Assembly: GCA_964468495.1 (NCBI GenBank) | Contig: CAYXTI010000015.1 | Coordinates: forward strand, 18,487 to 82,486 | Direction of reading: 5' to 3' | DNA from: CAYXTI01 sp964468495 | Lineage (GTDB): Bacteria > Pseudomonadota > Alphaproteobacteria > Rickettsiales > Rickettsiaceae | Length of the DNA stretch: 64,000 nucleotides | Part shown: positions 41,815-51,217 of the stretch, in pieces | Numbering within the stretch: the stretch's first letter is position 1 | Layout of the letters: each line of letters opens with the position of its first letter | Program-made: the position numbers and the translations under genes | The notes under the pieces: generated by a model | The model's database searches: none | Seen by the model: only the letters and a program-made list of their open reading frames with translations | Told to the model about the DNA's origin: nothing

Positions 41815-42132
41815 ATGGTTCAAACAATTACAGATCAGAATTTTAAAGATATAATTTCTAATTCTGATAAACCAGTACTAGTAGATTTTTGGGCAGAATG
41901 GTGTGGTCCATGCAAGATGCTTGCGCCTATTATTAATTCTTTATCAGATGAGATGTCTAATATAATAAAAATAGTAAAAATTAATATTGATGAAAATCCT
42001 AAAACCGCTGCAAGCCTAGGAGTTAAAAGCATTCCTACAATGATTCTTTTTAAAGAAGGAAAAAATATAGCATCTAAGATCGGTATGCATAAAAAAGATA
42101 GCCTTCAAGACTGGATTAAAACAAATATATAG
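41815..42132 (+). CDS. trxA: Thioredoxin
   Basis: Cytoplasmic dithiol reductant. The active site is WCGPC (29-33) within VDFWAEWCGPCKMLAPI, with the conserved cis-Pro in KSIPTMILFKEGK. The length of 105 aa is normal. A strong GAGGA ribosome-binding site lies 8 nt before the ATG. It follows fliP by 95 bp and precedes the large flavoprotein, a possible but unproven redox neighbour. Confidence 0.96.
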   Translation: MVQTITDQNFKDIISNSDKPVLVDFWAEWCGPCKMLAPIINSLSDEMSNIIKIVKINIDENPKTAASLGVKSIPTMILFKEGKNIASKIGMHKKDSLQDWIKTNI

Positions 42133-42361
42133 TTAATAAATATTAGACTTAAAATTAAGTACTAATATTAATATTTAGATTATATACAAATAATCATATA
42201 TCTATACTGCTAAAGAATAAATTTTCTAATTTTTATCCTTTATAGATTAAATGTTTTTAATTATCATATTAATTAAATAAAAACTTAAATCTTATCTATA
42301 AAATAATTTTTCTATAAGATTATTTAATATATTATAAGGCTGTAAATCTAAATATAAAATA

Positions 42362-45300
42362 ATGAGAGTTAGTTTTGATAACCTTAATTCATTAACAGGA
42401 TTAGATTATATTGACAAAAGATTTATTAAATTTGTTAGTAACCATAATAAACTACTAGCAGAAAAAATCTTATTCTTAAGACAAAAAACTACTAATATTA
42501 GTAGTTTAGATTATTCAGAATTTATAATTGAAACTGCTCCAATTTTAGATGATTTTTTAACTTATTTATTTAACATAGAACAAGAAAATGATAATCTAAA
42601 AAAAGAACACCAAAAATATAATATTATATATGAATGTAAAAGAAAGTTTGTTCAAAGAATAATTAATAAATTAGAATTAAATTCTCAGCAAATAGAAATT
42701 GATATTTTAGATATATCAAAAAAATTAGAAAAATTAATTGGTAAAATCACCTCTAAAAACTTTGCACATAATGTACTATTATGGCAAAAAAATTCTTCTC
42801 TTTATAAAAATGAAATAAACATAGCAGCAAAATATGCTACATATATGGTACAAAATAATAGTACTATGAATATATTTGATATACCAAGACCTATTAACTA
42901 TGATAATGCTATTAGATTATGGAAAATAAAACAAATAAACCGTTTAGATAAGTATATAGGGTACAACTATAGAGATAATGTAGATAATATAGAGAAATCA
43001 GTATTACAAGCAAAATATTGTATTTATTGTCATAAACAAAATAAGGATTCATGTACTAAAGGTATAGGAATAATCAAGAATAACAACAATGCAATTAATA
43101 AATTGTCAGTAGATTTAAATAAAAAAAACACTGGTTGTCCTTTAAAACAAAAAATTTCTGAAATAAATAAAATAAAATCTTTAGGATTTAACCTAGCAGC
43201 TTTAGCTATTATTATATTAGATAATCCTTTAGTAGCAGCTACAGGCCATAGAATTTGTAACGATTGTATGAAATCATGTATATATCAAAAACAAGATCCA
43301 GTAAATATTCCATTTATTGAATCCAATATTTTGAATACTGTTTTAAATATGCCTTGGGGAGTTGAAATATACTTACTATTAACAAAATGGAATCCTTTAA
43401 ATTTATTTAATCCTGTAGCAAAACCAGCTAGCGGCTATAATGTCTTAGTAACAGGATTAGGGCCTTCTGGCTTTTCTCTATGCCATTATTTACTTAATGA
43501 AGGTCATAATGTTACTGCTATTGATAGTTTTAAAATATCTCATTTAAAATTTGATATAAAAAAACCAATTAAACACTGGTCAAAATATCAAGAACTACTA
43601 TCACAAAAAATACCAACTGGTTTTGGAGGAGTAATGGCATATGGTATTACTCATCGTTGGAATAAAAATAACTTAACATTAATTAGACTTATACTAGAGA
43701 GAAGAAATAATTTCAATATATATTCAGGAATCAGATTAGGCAGTAACATTACTATATCACAAGCATTTAATTTAGGATTTGATCATATTGCATTATGCAT
43801 TGGAACTGGAAAAGTAAAATTTATTAATGATAACAATTATTTTATCAAAGGGATAAAAAGTGCTGTAGACTTTTTAATGCAATTGCAACAAGAAGGGGCC
43901 TATTTAGATAAAAGTAATTCAAACTTACTTATCAGACTACCAGTAGTAATAATTGGCTGTGGATTAACAGCTATTGATAGTGCAACAGAAATTTTTCATT
44001 ACTATCCCATTTTAGTAAATAAATTATTTTCTATCTACAATAGAGATAAAACTATTTTTAATAAACTAAATACTGAAGATAAAAAAATAGCACAAGAATT
44101 AATCTCTCATGCAAAACTATTTAATCATGCTAAAGATAATAATGAAAAACTAAATATTATAAAAAAATTAGGTGGTGTAACTATTTGTTATAGAAAAAAT
44201 ATAACAGAATCTCCAGCTTATAAAATAAATCCAGAGGAAATAGAATATGCTTTATCTATAGGGATAAAATTTAAAGACCATTTTTTTCCTAAACATATAT
44301 TTAAAGACAAATTTGGTTATCTTTCATCTATTTTATTTAATAATAACGAAAAACTTTCTGCTAAAACTATACTTATTGCTATTGGAACTAATCATAATGA
44401 ATTTACTGATATTAATGACCAAATTGATTTCAATTATAATAATAGTATTTTTAAAAATAAAAAATGTACAATTAGTTATTTTGGAGATTGTAATCCAAAA
44501 TATAGAGGAAGCGTTGTTAAAGCTATAGCTAGTGCTAAAGAAGGCTATAAATTAATTTCACAAAAATTATACTTATCAAAACCTAGATATCAATTTAACT
44601 TTCAATCATTCATAAGATTAACTGATAAAATCTTTATTAGTACAATAAAAAAGATAAATAATTTAACACTAAATCTTATTGAAATTATTATTTACTCTCC
44701 TTACGCTGCTCAAAACTTTAGACCTGGACAGTTCTTTTGCTTAAGAAATTTTTCCTATGACCCATCAAAACTTCTTGAGCCTCTAGCTTTATCTGCTATA
44801 ACAACTAATATCCAGGATGGAACAATAACGTTTGTTATCTTAAACAAGGGAAAATCAACTAACTTATGTAAAAATCTTACTGTTAATGAAAAAGTATCTT
44901 TAATGGGGCCAACAGGCTGTGCTACGAAACTTCACTTTAACAAAAAAGTGTGTTTAATTGGCGAAGGAATAAATAATACTAGTTTAATCCCTATAGCTCA
45001 GGCTTTAAAGAATAATGGTTGTGATATAATATATTTTGCTTATTATCAAAACAACTTAGAGTTGTTTTATCAACAAAAAATAGAAAACTGCTCAAATATT
45101 GTAGTATGGTGCTGCCCCCAACAACAACTTTTAACAAATCGTAAAACTGATTTTAGTTATAAAGGTGACATTATTGATGCTATTAGCTATTATAAAAATA
45201 TTTTAATTAACATAAGTCAAGTTATATGTTCAGTATCATATCAAGTAATGTTAAAAATTAGTAACAACTCTAATTACTTTCCTAATAAGGATCTTATATG

Positions 45301-45493
45301 CCGTATTAATCCACCAATGCAATGCATGATGAAAGGAATTTGCGGTCATTGTCTTCAAAAAGTAAATGATAGCAAAGGATATATTTTCTCATGCAGTAAT
45401 CAAGAGCACATAATAAATAATATCAACTTTAATAGTCTATCTAATAATTTAAACCAAAATAACATATTAGAATATATCTCTAATAATAATTAA
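42362..45493 (+). CDS. Single-chain GltD-like / PyrK-like flavoprotein oxidoreductase
   Basis: 1043 aa. An unrecognised N-terminal region (1-210) is followed by a Cys-rich segment of the type that binds [4Fe-4S] clusters in GltD and dihydropyrimidine dehydrogenase (CIYCHKQNKDSC from about 219, GCPLKQ near 259, CNDCMKSC near 299). An FAD fold (LVTGLGPSGFSL, about 364) and an NAD(P) fold (VIIGCGLTAIDSA, about 529) follow. The C-terminal part resembles PyrK/ferredoxin reductase: FRPGQFFCLRNF (about 787), MGPTGCATKL, and a [2Fe-2S] site CMMKGICGHC (about 990). This is the domain set of NfnA plus NfnB in one chain. The substrate is unknown. It is not a GltBD synthase by itself, since no large subunit is present. 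Confidence 0.8.
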   Translation: MRVSFDNLNSLTGLDYIDKRFIKFVSNHNKLLAEKILFLRQKTTNISSLDYSEFIIETAPILDDFLTYLFNIEQENDNLKKEHQKYNIIYECKRKFVQRIINKLELNSQQIEIDILDISKKLEKLIGKITSKNFAHNVLLWQKNSSLYKNEINIAAKYATYMVQNNSTMNIFDIPRPINYDNAIRLWKIKQINRLDKYIGYNYRDNVDNIEKSVLQAKYCIYCHKQNKDSCTKGIGIIKNNNNAINKLSVDLNKKNTGCPLKQKISEINKIKSLGFNLAALAIIILDNPLVAATGHRICNDCMKSCIYQKQDPVNIPFIESNILNTVLNMPWGVEIYLLLTKWNPLNLFNPVAKPASGYNVLVTGLGPSGFSLCHYLLNEGHNVTAIDSFKISHLKFDIKKPIKHWSKYQELLSQKIPTGFGGVMAYGITHRWNKNNLTLIRLILERRNNFNIYSGIRLGSNITISQAFNLGFDHIALCIGTGKVKFINDNNYFIKGIKSAVDFLMQLQQEGAYLDKSNSNLLIRLPVVIIGCGLTAIDSATEIFHYYPILVNKLFSIYNRDKTIFNKLNTEDKKIAQELISHAKLFNHAKDNNEKLNIIKKLGGVTICYRKNITESPAYKINPEEIEYALSIGIKFKDHFFPKHIFKDKFGYLSSILFNNNEKLSAKTILIAIGTNHNEFTDINDQIDFNYNNSIFKNKKCTISYFGDCNPKYRGSVVKAIASAKEGYKLISQKLYLSKPRYQFNFQSFIRLTDKIFISTIKKINNLTLNLIEIIIYSPYAAQNFRPGQFFCLRNFSYDPSKLLEPLALSAITTNIQDGTITFVILNKGKSTNLCKNLTVNEKVSLMGPTGCATKLHFNKKVCLIGEGINNTSLIPIAQALKNNGCDIIYFAYYQNNLELFYQQKIENCSNIVVWCCPQQQLLTNRKTDFSYKGDIIDAISYYKNILINISQVICSVSYQVMLKISNNSNYFPNKDLICRINPPMQCMMKGICGHCLQKVNDSKGYIFSCSNQEHIINNINFNSLSNNLNQNNILEYISNNN

Positions 45494-45543
45494 TCTCTCT
45501 ATCTATTTCCTTAAAAGAGTTATGCCGTCTTCTCTCTATATTA

Positions 45544-46674
45544 TTATTGATATGCTGATCTATAGACACCTCTTTCCTTACTAATTATTAAATATTTCCT
45601 CTGAGCAATACAATCAATCATTCTAATTTCTCCTGATATTCCAAAGAAAGTTATGTCTTTATTAAGATTAGAGAAAAAATTACTAATATTATAATCATCA
45701 TTAATAGATAAAGCTATTATCTTTCCAAGATCATAAGCTACCGCATGTGTTTGAGAAGCATAATTAATACCTATAGCTTCCATTCTTGATAAAGCATTAG
45801 TACTCTCAATATCAAGTAATCCAGCAAAAATGATATCTATTTGATTTGCAGCTTTTACATTAATACTACTATCTCCAGAAATAATAGCTTGTTCATCTAA
45901 TGAGTAATTTGTTATACTAGCAATTAGTTCTTGCATTACATCTTGATTATCATCCGATAATATAATAACTGGGCTACGTCTATCACCTTCATTTATAATG
46001 TTAGGGATATTATAAGCAATTAACTCTACAGCTTCATTTATACTAACTACATCATCATTATAAAAAACTATCTGCTCTAATTTTGCACCTTTATTTCTTA
46101 TTTCATGTTTTAAAATTGCTAATACGTTTTTATACTTATATCTCTCAGGTAATAAGAGAATATATTTCTTATATTTATTAGTAATAAAAAAATTAATAAG
46201 AACTAACAATTGTCTTATAGGAGCATGCCCTAAAACCATAATTCGATCAGATGCTATAGATGGATCATTAGATAACGAAAAATAAATAGTAGGATTATCT
46301 TTATTTTCTTGAGTAATTATCCGAATATAAGAAGGGTCTGTTGACCCTATTAATATATCTGGAGCATATTTTTTTATTTTGCTTACAGTATCATCAAAAT
46401 TAACCTTATCATAACAATCATAGTAATTAATTTTAAAATTATGATTAGAATTATCATTTAGCCCCATCTCAATCATCTTAATATATTCTAAACTTAAAGC
46501 TCTTTCTAGTCCAGTTAGAGGAAAAAACATTGCTATTTTTACTAAAGCTTTTTCCTTTTCACTATGTTTTATTTGTTTTTGAGGTTGATTTGTAATAATC
46601 TGTTGCTGACATGACCACAATGAAAATATTATAGTAATAAAAAATATATACTTTAACCATTTAATATAAATCAT
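45544..46674 (-). CDS. LpoA-like penicillin-binding-protein activator lipoprotein
   Basis: 376 aa. The N-terminal hydrophobic segment ends in a lipobox LWSC (Cys 22), followed by a hydrophilic linker and a periplasmic-binding-protein fold (IAMFFPLTGLERALSLEYIK, then ADI-like strands such as APDILIGSTDPS and KYILLLPERYKY). Proteins of this kind next to rsmI correspond to LpoA, which activates a class A PBP. Here rsmI is divergent at only 21 bp, the classical arrangement. The LpoA N-terminal TPR domain is absent, as in alphaproteobacterial forms. The functional assignment rests on fold and context. Confidence 0.75.
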   Translation of the reverse strand: MIYIKWLKYIFFITIIFSLWSCQQQIITNQPQKQIKHSEKEKALVKIAMFFPLTGLERALSLEYIKMIEMGLNDNSNHNFKINYYDCYDKVNFDDTVSKIKKYAPDILIGSTDPSYIRIITQENKDNPTIYFSLSNDPSIASDRIMVLGHAPIRQLLVLINFFITNKYKKYILLLPERYKYKNVLAILKHEIRNKGAKLEQIVFYNDDVVSINEAVELIAYNIPNIINEGDRRSPVIILSDDNQDVMQELIASITNYSLDEQAIISGDSSINVKAANQIDIIFAGLLDIESTNALSRMEAIGINYASQTHAVAYDLGKIIALSINDDYNISNFFSNLNKDITFFGISGEIRMIDCIAQRKYLIISKERGVYRSAYQ

Positions 46675-46695
46675 AAAAAGATATTATCATACATT

Positions 46696-47532
46696 ATGCA
46701 ACTAATAGCTGGATTATATATTGTTTCTACTCCAATTGGCAATTTAGAAGATATTACTATAAGGGCTATAAAAATATTAAAAAATTCTTCAATAATCCTA
46801 TGTGAGGATACCAGAATTGCAAGAAAACTTCTAATAAAATATAATATTAATACACCATTGATGGTATATAATGAGCATAGCAGCTTGCATATTCGCTACA
46901 AAATCCAAAAATTGATTGAATCTGGAAAAATCTTAAGTTTAATTTCAGATTCAGGAACCCCTTTAATAGCAGACCCAGGATACAAATTAGTAAGATATCT
47001 ACAAGATCAAAAAAAATATCATATAGATGTATTACCTGGCGCTAGTTCAGTATTATCAGCCTTAATATTATCAGGTCTTGCTACAGATAAGTTTTTATTT
47101 GCTGGATTTATTCCTAAAACCATAAAAGCAAAAGAAAATTTTTTTTTATTATTTAAAGATCTAGTAGCAACATTGATATTTTTTGAATCACCTCATAGAC
47201 TAATTTCTTCTCTTAATGTTGCTAAAGAAATTCTAGGAAATCGAGAAGCTGTAATAGTAAAAGAAATAACAAAAATATTTCAAACTACTAAAGCAGCAAC
47301 TTTACAGTCATTAATCACACACTATTCTAATAATCTGATTAAAGGAGAAATAGTTATTCTTATTTCTGGCAAATATATTCAAATCAATAATTTAGAAGAT
47401 ATAAAGCATGATATTCATGCTCTACTTTCTAAAGGAAATAGTGCAAAAACAACAGTAACAGCTTTAGTTGAAAAATATAAAACTTCTTATTCAAAACAAT
47501 ATTTATATAATTTAGTTAATAAAATTAAATAA
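46696..47532 (+). CDS. rsmI: 16S rRNA (cytidine-1402 2'-O) methyltransferase
   Basis: 2'-O-methylates C1402 in the decoding site. Tetrapyrrole-methylase fold: N-terminal LYIVSTPIGNLEDITIRAI, EDTRIARKLL, ISDSGTPLIADPGYKLV, VLPGASSVLSALILSGL and the ESPHRLISSL block. The length of 278 aa is normal. It is divergent from the Lpo-like gene and convergent with mrdA. Confidence 0.96.
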   Translation: MQLIAGLYIVSTPIGNLEDITIRAIKILKNSSIILCEDTRIARKLLIKYNINTPLMVYNEHSSLHIRYKIQKLIESGKILSLISDSGTPLIADPGYKLVRYLQDQKKYHIDVLPGASSVLSALILSGLATDKFLFAGFIPKTIKAKENFFLLFKDLVATLIFFESPHRLISSLNVAKEILGNREAVIVKEITKIFQTTKAATLQSLITHYSNNLIKGEIVILISGKYIQINNLEDIKHDIHALLSKGNSAKTTVTALVEKYKTSYSKQYLYNLVNKIK

Positions 47533-47587
47533 TCTTTAAAAATTATAAAGAAATAAAATAATATAGTATTTTTAAAATACATTACCA

Positions 47588-49372
47588 CTACGCATATTTC
47601 TTTAATACCTCTAACATAATTTTACTAGCAATAGGAGCAGCATCCCTTCCTCCACTACCACCATGATCAAAAAAAACATTAATAGCATATTTAGGTTTAT
47701 TAAAAGGAGCAAAACCTGAAAATACTGCATGATTACGCCTATGCCAATCTATATTATAACTACTTAAATTTTCATTTATATTTTTTTTAGATTGCACCTG
47801 TACTGTTCCTGTTTTCCCGGCCATTTCTATCCCATTATAATTAATACGACTTGAATAACCTGTTCCTCTACTCTGGTTCATAGCTAAATACAAAGCTGTC
47901 TTTATGACAGCAAGATTTTCTTTTTTTATAGCTATATCTTGGTGTATAGGGTTATGCAATCTTCCTATTTGAGGAGTTAATAATATCCCATTATTAGCAA
48001 TTGCAGCTATTAGTCTAACTAATTGAAGAGAAGTACATAGCAAAAAACCTTGTCCTATAGATAAATTATAACTATCTCCTATACTCCATTTAGAAGAAAA
48101 ATGATCTTGTTTCCATTTTTTATTTGGCATTATTCCAGATAACTCTCCTGGTAGATCAATACCTGTTTTTTTTCCTAATCCTAATTTAGAAGCAGTATTT
48201 AGTACTAAATCTAACCCTATTTTTCTTATTATTGAATAAATATAATGATTACAAGAATATTTTAATGCATCTATCATATTTACTTCCCCATGACCAAGAG
48301 AACTTGAGCACCTAAACATATTATTTAAAAAAGCTTGTCCTGTACACTCTATTTTTTCTTCAGGATCTAATCCAGCCTCAAGAGCAGCTAAAGCAGTAAC
48401 TATCTTAAAAATTGACCCAGGAGAATATAAACTACTACAAATCTTATTCACTAATGGCTTATAAGGATCATTAATAAGAGTATTCCAATATTTACGTGAT
48501 AAGTTATTAAAAAGATTAGGATCAAAAGAAGGGGATGAAGCTGCAATTAATATTTTGCCGTCAGTACAATCCATAACTATAGCACTACAACCTCTATCAC
48601 TTAATAAATGAATTATCTTTTGTTGTAATTCTGAATCTATATTTAAATTAATATCACCACCAGCTACACTATTAACTATGTTGATATCTCTAACATATTG
48701 TCCGTAAGCATTTACTTCAATTTGCTTATATCCAAACTTCCCTCTTAATTTATCCTCATAGTATTTCTCTATTCCGCTCTTACCTACCTTTAAATCACTA
48801 TCTATAACAAATAAACTTTTTTTTCTATCTTCTTCATTAGAAACCCTTCCTACATATCCAACCAAATGCGCAACAGCTAACCCTACAGGATAATATCTAA
48901 ATAACGCTGTTTCCACAACAATAGCAATTGGTATTTTATCTCTATTTTCTTCAATAATTACAACCTGATACCAATTTAAACGTTCTATTAATACAACTTC
49001 TTTTTTATATATATATTTTTGTATCTTACTTTTAATTTCATCTATTTGCTCTCTATCTAATTTCAATATTTTTGTTATTATATTAATTTCATTGATATAA
49101 TTTAAAGATTTAGTAGTATCAAGTAATAATCTAAAGTAAGCCTTATTATTTGCTATTATTTGTTGATTACTATCAATAATTTTACCTCTTGAAGGCAGTT
49201 TTACAAACATTTTAATTCTATTTTTATCAGATAATGTTTTATATTGATCTTTCTTTATAAATTGCATATAAAACATTCTTATCACTAATAACATAAGTAA
49301 GAATATTTTTGCTACCCCTAATATCAAAGTTCTTCTTGAGATTAATACACTACCAAATATATTATTTCTCAT
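47588..49372 (-). CDS. mrdA: Penicillin-binding protein 2 (elongasome transpeptidase)
   Basis: Class B transpeptidase that crosslinks peptidoglycan during side-wall growth, with RodA. It has an N-terminal membrane anchor (about 14-35), a dimerisation domain, and a transpeptidase domain with the active Ser in SIFK (near 318), SCN (near 371) and KTG (MAGKTGTVQV, near 518). All catalytic residues are kept. The length of 594 aa is normal. It follows mreD by 1 bp in the run rodA-mreD-mrdA. Confidence 0.95.
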   Translation of the reverse strand: MRNNIFGSVLISRRTLILGVAKIFLLMLLVIRMFYMQFIKKDQYKTLSDKNRIKMFVKLPSRGKIIDSNQQIIANNKAYFRLLLDTTKSLNYINEINIITKILKLDREQIDEIKSKIQKYIYKKEVVLIERLNWYQVVIIEENRDKIPIAIVVETALFRYYPVGLAVAHLVGYVGRVSNEEDRKKSLFVIDSDLKVGKSGIEKYYEDKLRGKFGYKQIEVNAYGQYVRDINIVNSVAGGDINLNIDSELQQKIIHLLSDRGCSAIVMDCTDGKILIAASSPSFDPNLFNNLSRKYWNTLINDPYKPLVNKICSSLYSPGSIFKIVTALAALEAGLDPEEKIECTGQAFLNNMFRCSSSLGHGEVNMIDALKYSCNHYIYSIIRKIGLDLVLNTASKLGLGKKTGIDLPGELSGIMPNKKWKQDHFSSKWSIGDSYNLSIGQGFLLCTSLQLVRLIAAIANNGILLTPQIGRLHNPIHQDIAIKKENLAVIKTALYLAMNQSRGTGYSSRINYNGIEMAGKTGTVQVQSKKNINENLSSYNIDWHRRNHAVFSGFAPFNKPKYAINVFFDHGGSGGRDAAPIASKIMLEVLKKYA

Positions 49373-49373
49373 A

Positions 49374-49850
49374 TTACTTTAACCACTTTAATGGTTGTAA
49401 AACAATTACCTGTACAGATGGATAAATCAATATTGTTATAACATAATAAAAATATATAGAATTTCCTTCTATATAATAAGAACTTACTATTGTAATAATT
49501 AAGAAGCGTAAAACAATAATAAGTAAGCTATAAAAACAAAAAATGGTACAATTTAAGATATAGTCTTGTACCTCTATAAATTCTTTTAATTTATTAATTA
49601 AGACATTTCCACAGATTAATGATAAAGAATTAGTTCCAATAGGCATATTATGCATAGGATCTATTAAAACCCCTAACACAAATAACACCACATTATTTAC
49701 TTTTAGTTTTGAACAAAAATAATATATTACCATAAGATCTAAAGCAGGAAAATAATTAAACCTATATAAAAAAACAAATAATTCAAAAGGCAGTATTAAT
49801 AAAAATAGGAAATATCCTATTATTAATATCTTAATTAAGGATTTATTCAT
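49374..49850 (-). CDS. mreD: Rod-shape-determining protein MreD
   Basis: 158-aa membrane protein with about five helices. The loop FVLGVLIDPMHNMPIGTNSL matches the MreD signature (Gly, Asp and a G-x-x-x-L turn). MreD works with MreC and MreB, but neither is adjacent. The order of transcription here is rodA, mreD, mrdA, with rodA first rather than last. The spacings of 29 and 1 bp suggest one transcript. Confidence 0.85.
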   Translation of the reverse strand: MNKSLIKILIIGYFLFLLILPFELFVFLYRFNYFPALDLMVIYYFCSKLKVNNVVLFVLGVLIDPMHNMPIGTNSLSLICGNVLINKLKEFIEVQDYILNCTIFCFYSLLIIVLRFLIITIVSSYYIEGNSIYFYYVITILIYPSVQVIVLQPLKWLK

Positions 49851-49879
49851 CTTTGTAATATAAAAATATTAACTCTAAC

Positions 49880-50998
49880 TTAGTTTATATGATCCCTATA
49901 CTTATAATTTACTACACTATTCATAATCAACCCTATTCCAACCAACATAGATGATAGCATACTACCTCCATATGATACTAAAGGCAAAGGCATTCCAACT
50001 ACAGGAACTAATCCCATTACCATGGCTATATTTATAAAAATATGACAAAAAAAGATAGATGTAACTCCTATTATAATTAATTTAGCAAACATCGACCGAC
50101 AAGTAAGCAATAATAACAACAAACATATTATCAGTATAGTATATAATACTATTAATGTAAATCCTCCAATAAAACCTAACTCTTCAGCTAAAAATGCAAA
50201 TATAAAATCAGTTTTATATTCAGGAAGAAAATGAAAATGACTCTGAGTACCACTCATAAAACCTTTGCCAAATAATCCCCCTGATCCTATTGCTATTTTC
50301 GACTGTATTATATTATAACCAGCTCCTAAAGCATCTATTTCAGGATTAAAAAAAACTAAGACTCTTCTCTTTTGATAACCATGCATCATGTGCCATATAA
50401 TAGGCCCCAACAACGCAACTAAAAAACCAAAACTATAAAAATAAGTTATTCTTATTCCAAATGCAAAAAACATAAAAAAAGCTATTAATAATATTACAAT
50501 ACCAGTTCCTAGATCAGGTTGCTTGATGATTAATAGTGCTGGAATTAAAACTGCTATAAATGGAATTAATACAAAAGTTAAAAAATATGATGATCTATCG
50601 TGGGCATTACTAGAAAAATATCTTGCTAACATCAATACAATAGCAATTTTAGTTATCTCAGATGGTTGTATTCTTATAATGCCTAAATCAATCCATCTTA
50701 TTGCCCCCATATAAGATTTTCCAAAGAACTCAACAAATAATAATAGTATTACAGCTATCCAATATATAAAATAAGAAAATCTAAAAATCAACTCTAAATT
50801 AATAATCGCTATTAAGAATGCTATAGATATAAAAACAAAGAAAATAATAGTTTGCTTATATACATAAGGCTTTAAAACTCCTCCTGATGCTGAATACAAT
50901 ATAACTATGCCATATAAAAAAATAATAAAAGTAAATAAAGGAATAAAAAAAGGAATCCTTCTTATACGATTTAAAATTTCTGTTTTAATTTTAGACAT
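49880..50998 (-). CDS. rodA: Peptidoglycan glycosyltransferase RodA (SEDS family)
   Basis: 372-aa polytopic SEDS protein that polymerises glycan strands with PBP2. Family features are GAIRWIDLGIIRIQPSEITK, KQPDLGTGIVILLIA, GKGFMSGTQSHFHFLPEYKT (with the conserved Asp in KTDFIFA) and GMPLPLVSYGGSML near the end. About ten helices are visible. It is the first gene of the rodA-mreD-mrdA run and lies divergent to addA across 219 bp. Confidence 0.95.
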   Translation of the reverse strand: MSKIKTEILNRIRRIPFFIPLFTFIIFLYGIVILYSASGGVLKPYVYKQTIIFFVFISIAFLIAIINLELIFRFSYFIYWIAVILLLFVEFFGKSYMGAIRWIDLGIIRIQPSEITKIAIVLMLARYFSSNAHDRSSYFLTFVLIPFIAVLIPALLIIKQPDLGTGIVILLIAFFMFFAFGIRITYFYSFGFLVALLGPIIWHMMHGYQKRRVLVFFNPEIDALGAGYNIIQSKIAIGSGGLFGKGFMSGTQSHFHFLPEYKTDFIFAFLAEELGFIGGFTLIVLYTILIICLLLLLLTCRSMFAKLIIIGVTSIFFCHIFINIAMVMGLVPVVGMPLPLVSYGGSMLSSMLVGIGLIMNSVVNYKYRDHIN

Positions 50999-51217
50999 TT
51001 TCTATAGTTTTTATATCTAACTATTATAAATATATCAATTTACTATATAGTTTAAACTGTAAAGAAATAATAATTTTTAGTATAACTTGATTTATAAAAT
51101 AGCTCCACACCATTTTAATTTAATTTTTATTATTATTCTTTTATCATAGATAAAAAATTATTGTAAAAATTTTTTAAATATTAAATATAACTTTAATTTT
51201 TATTCGTAATAAAGATC

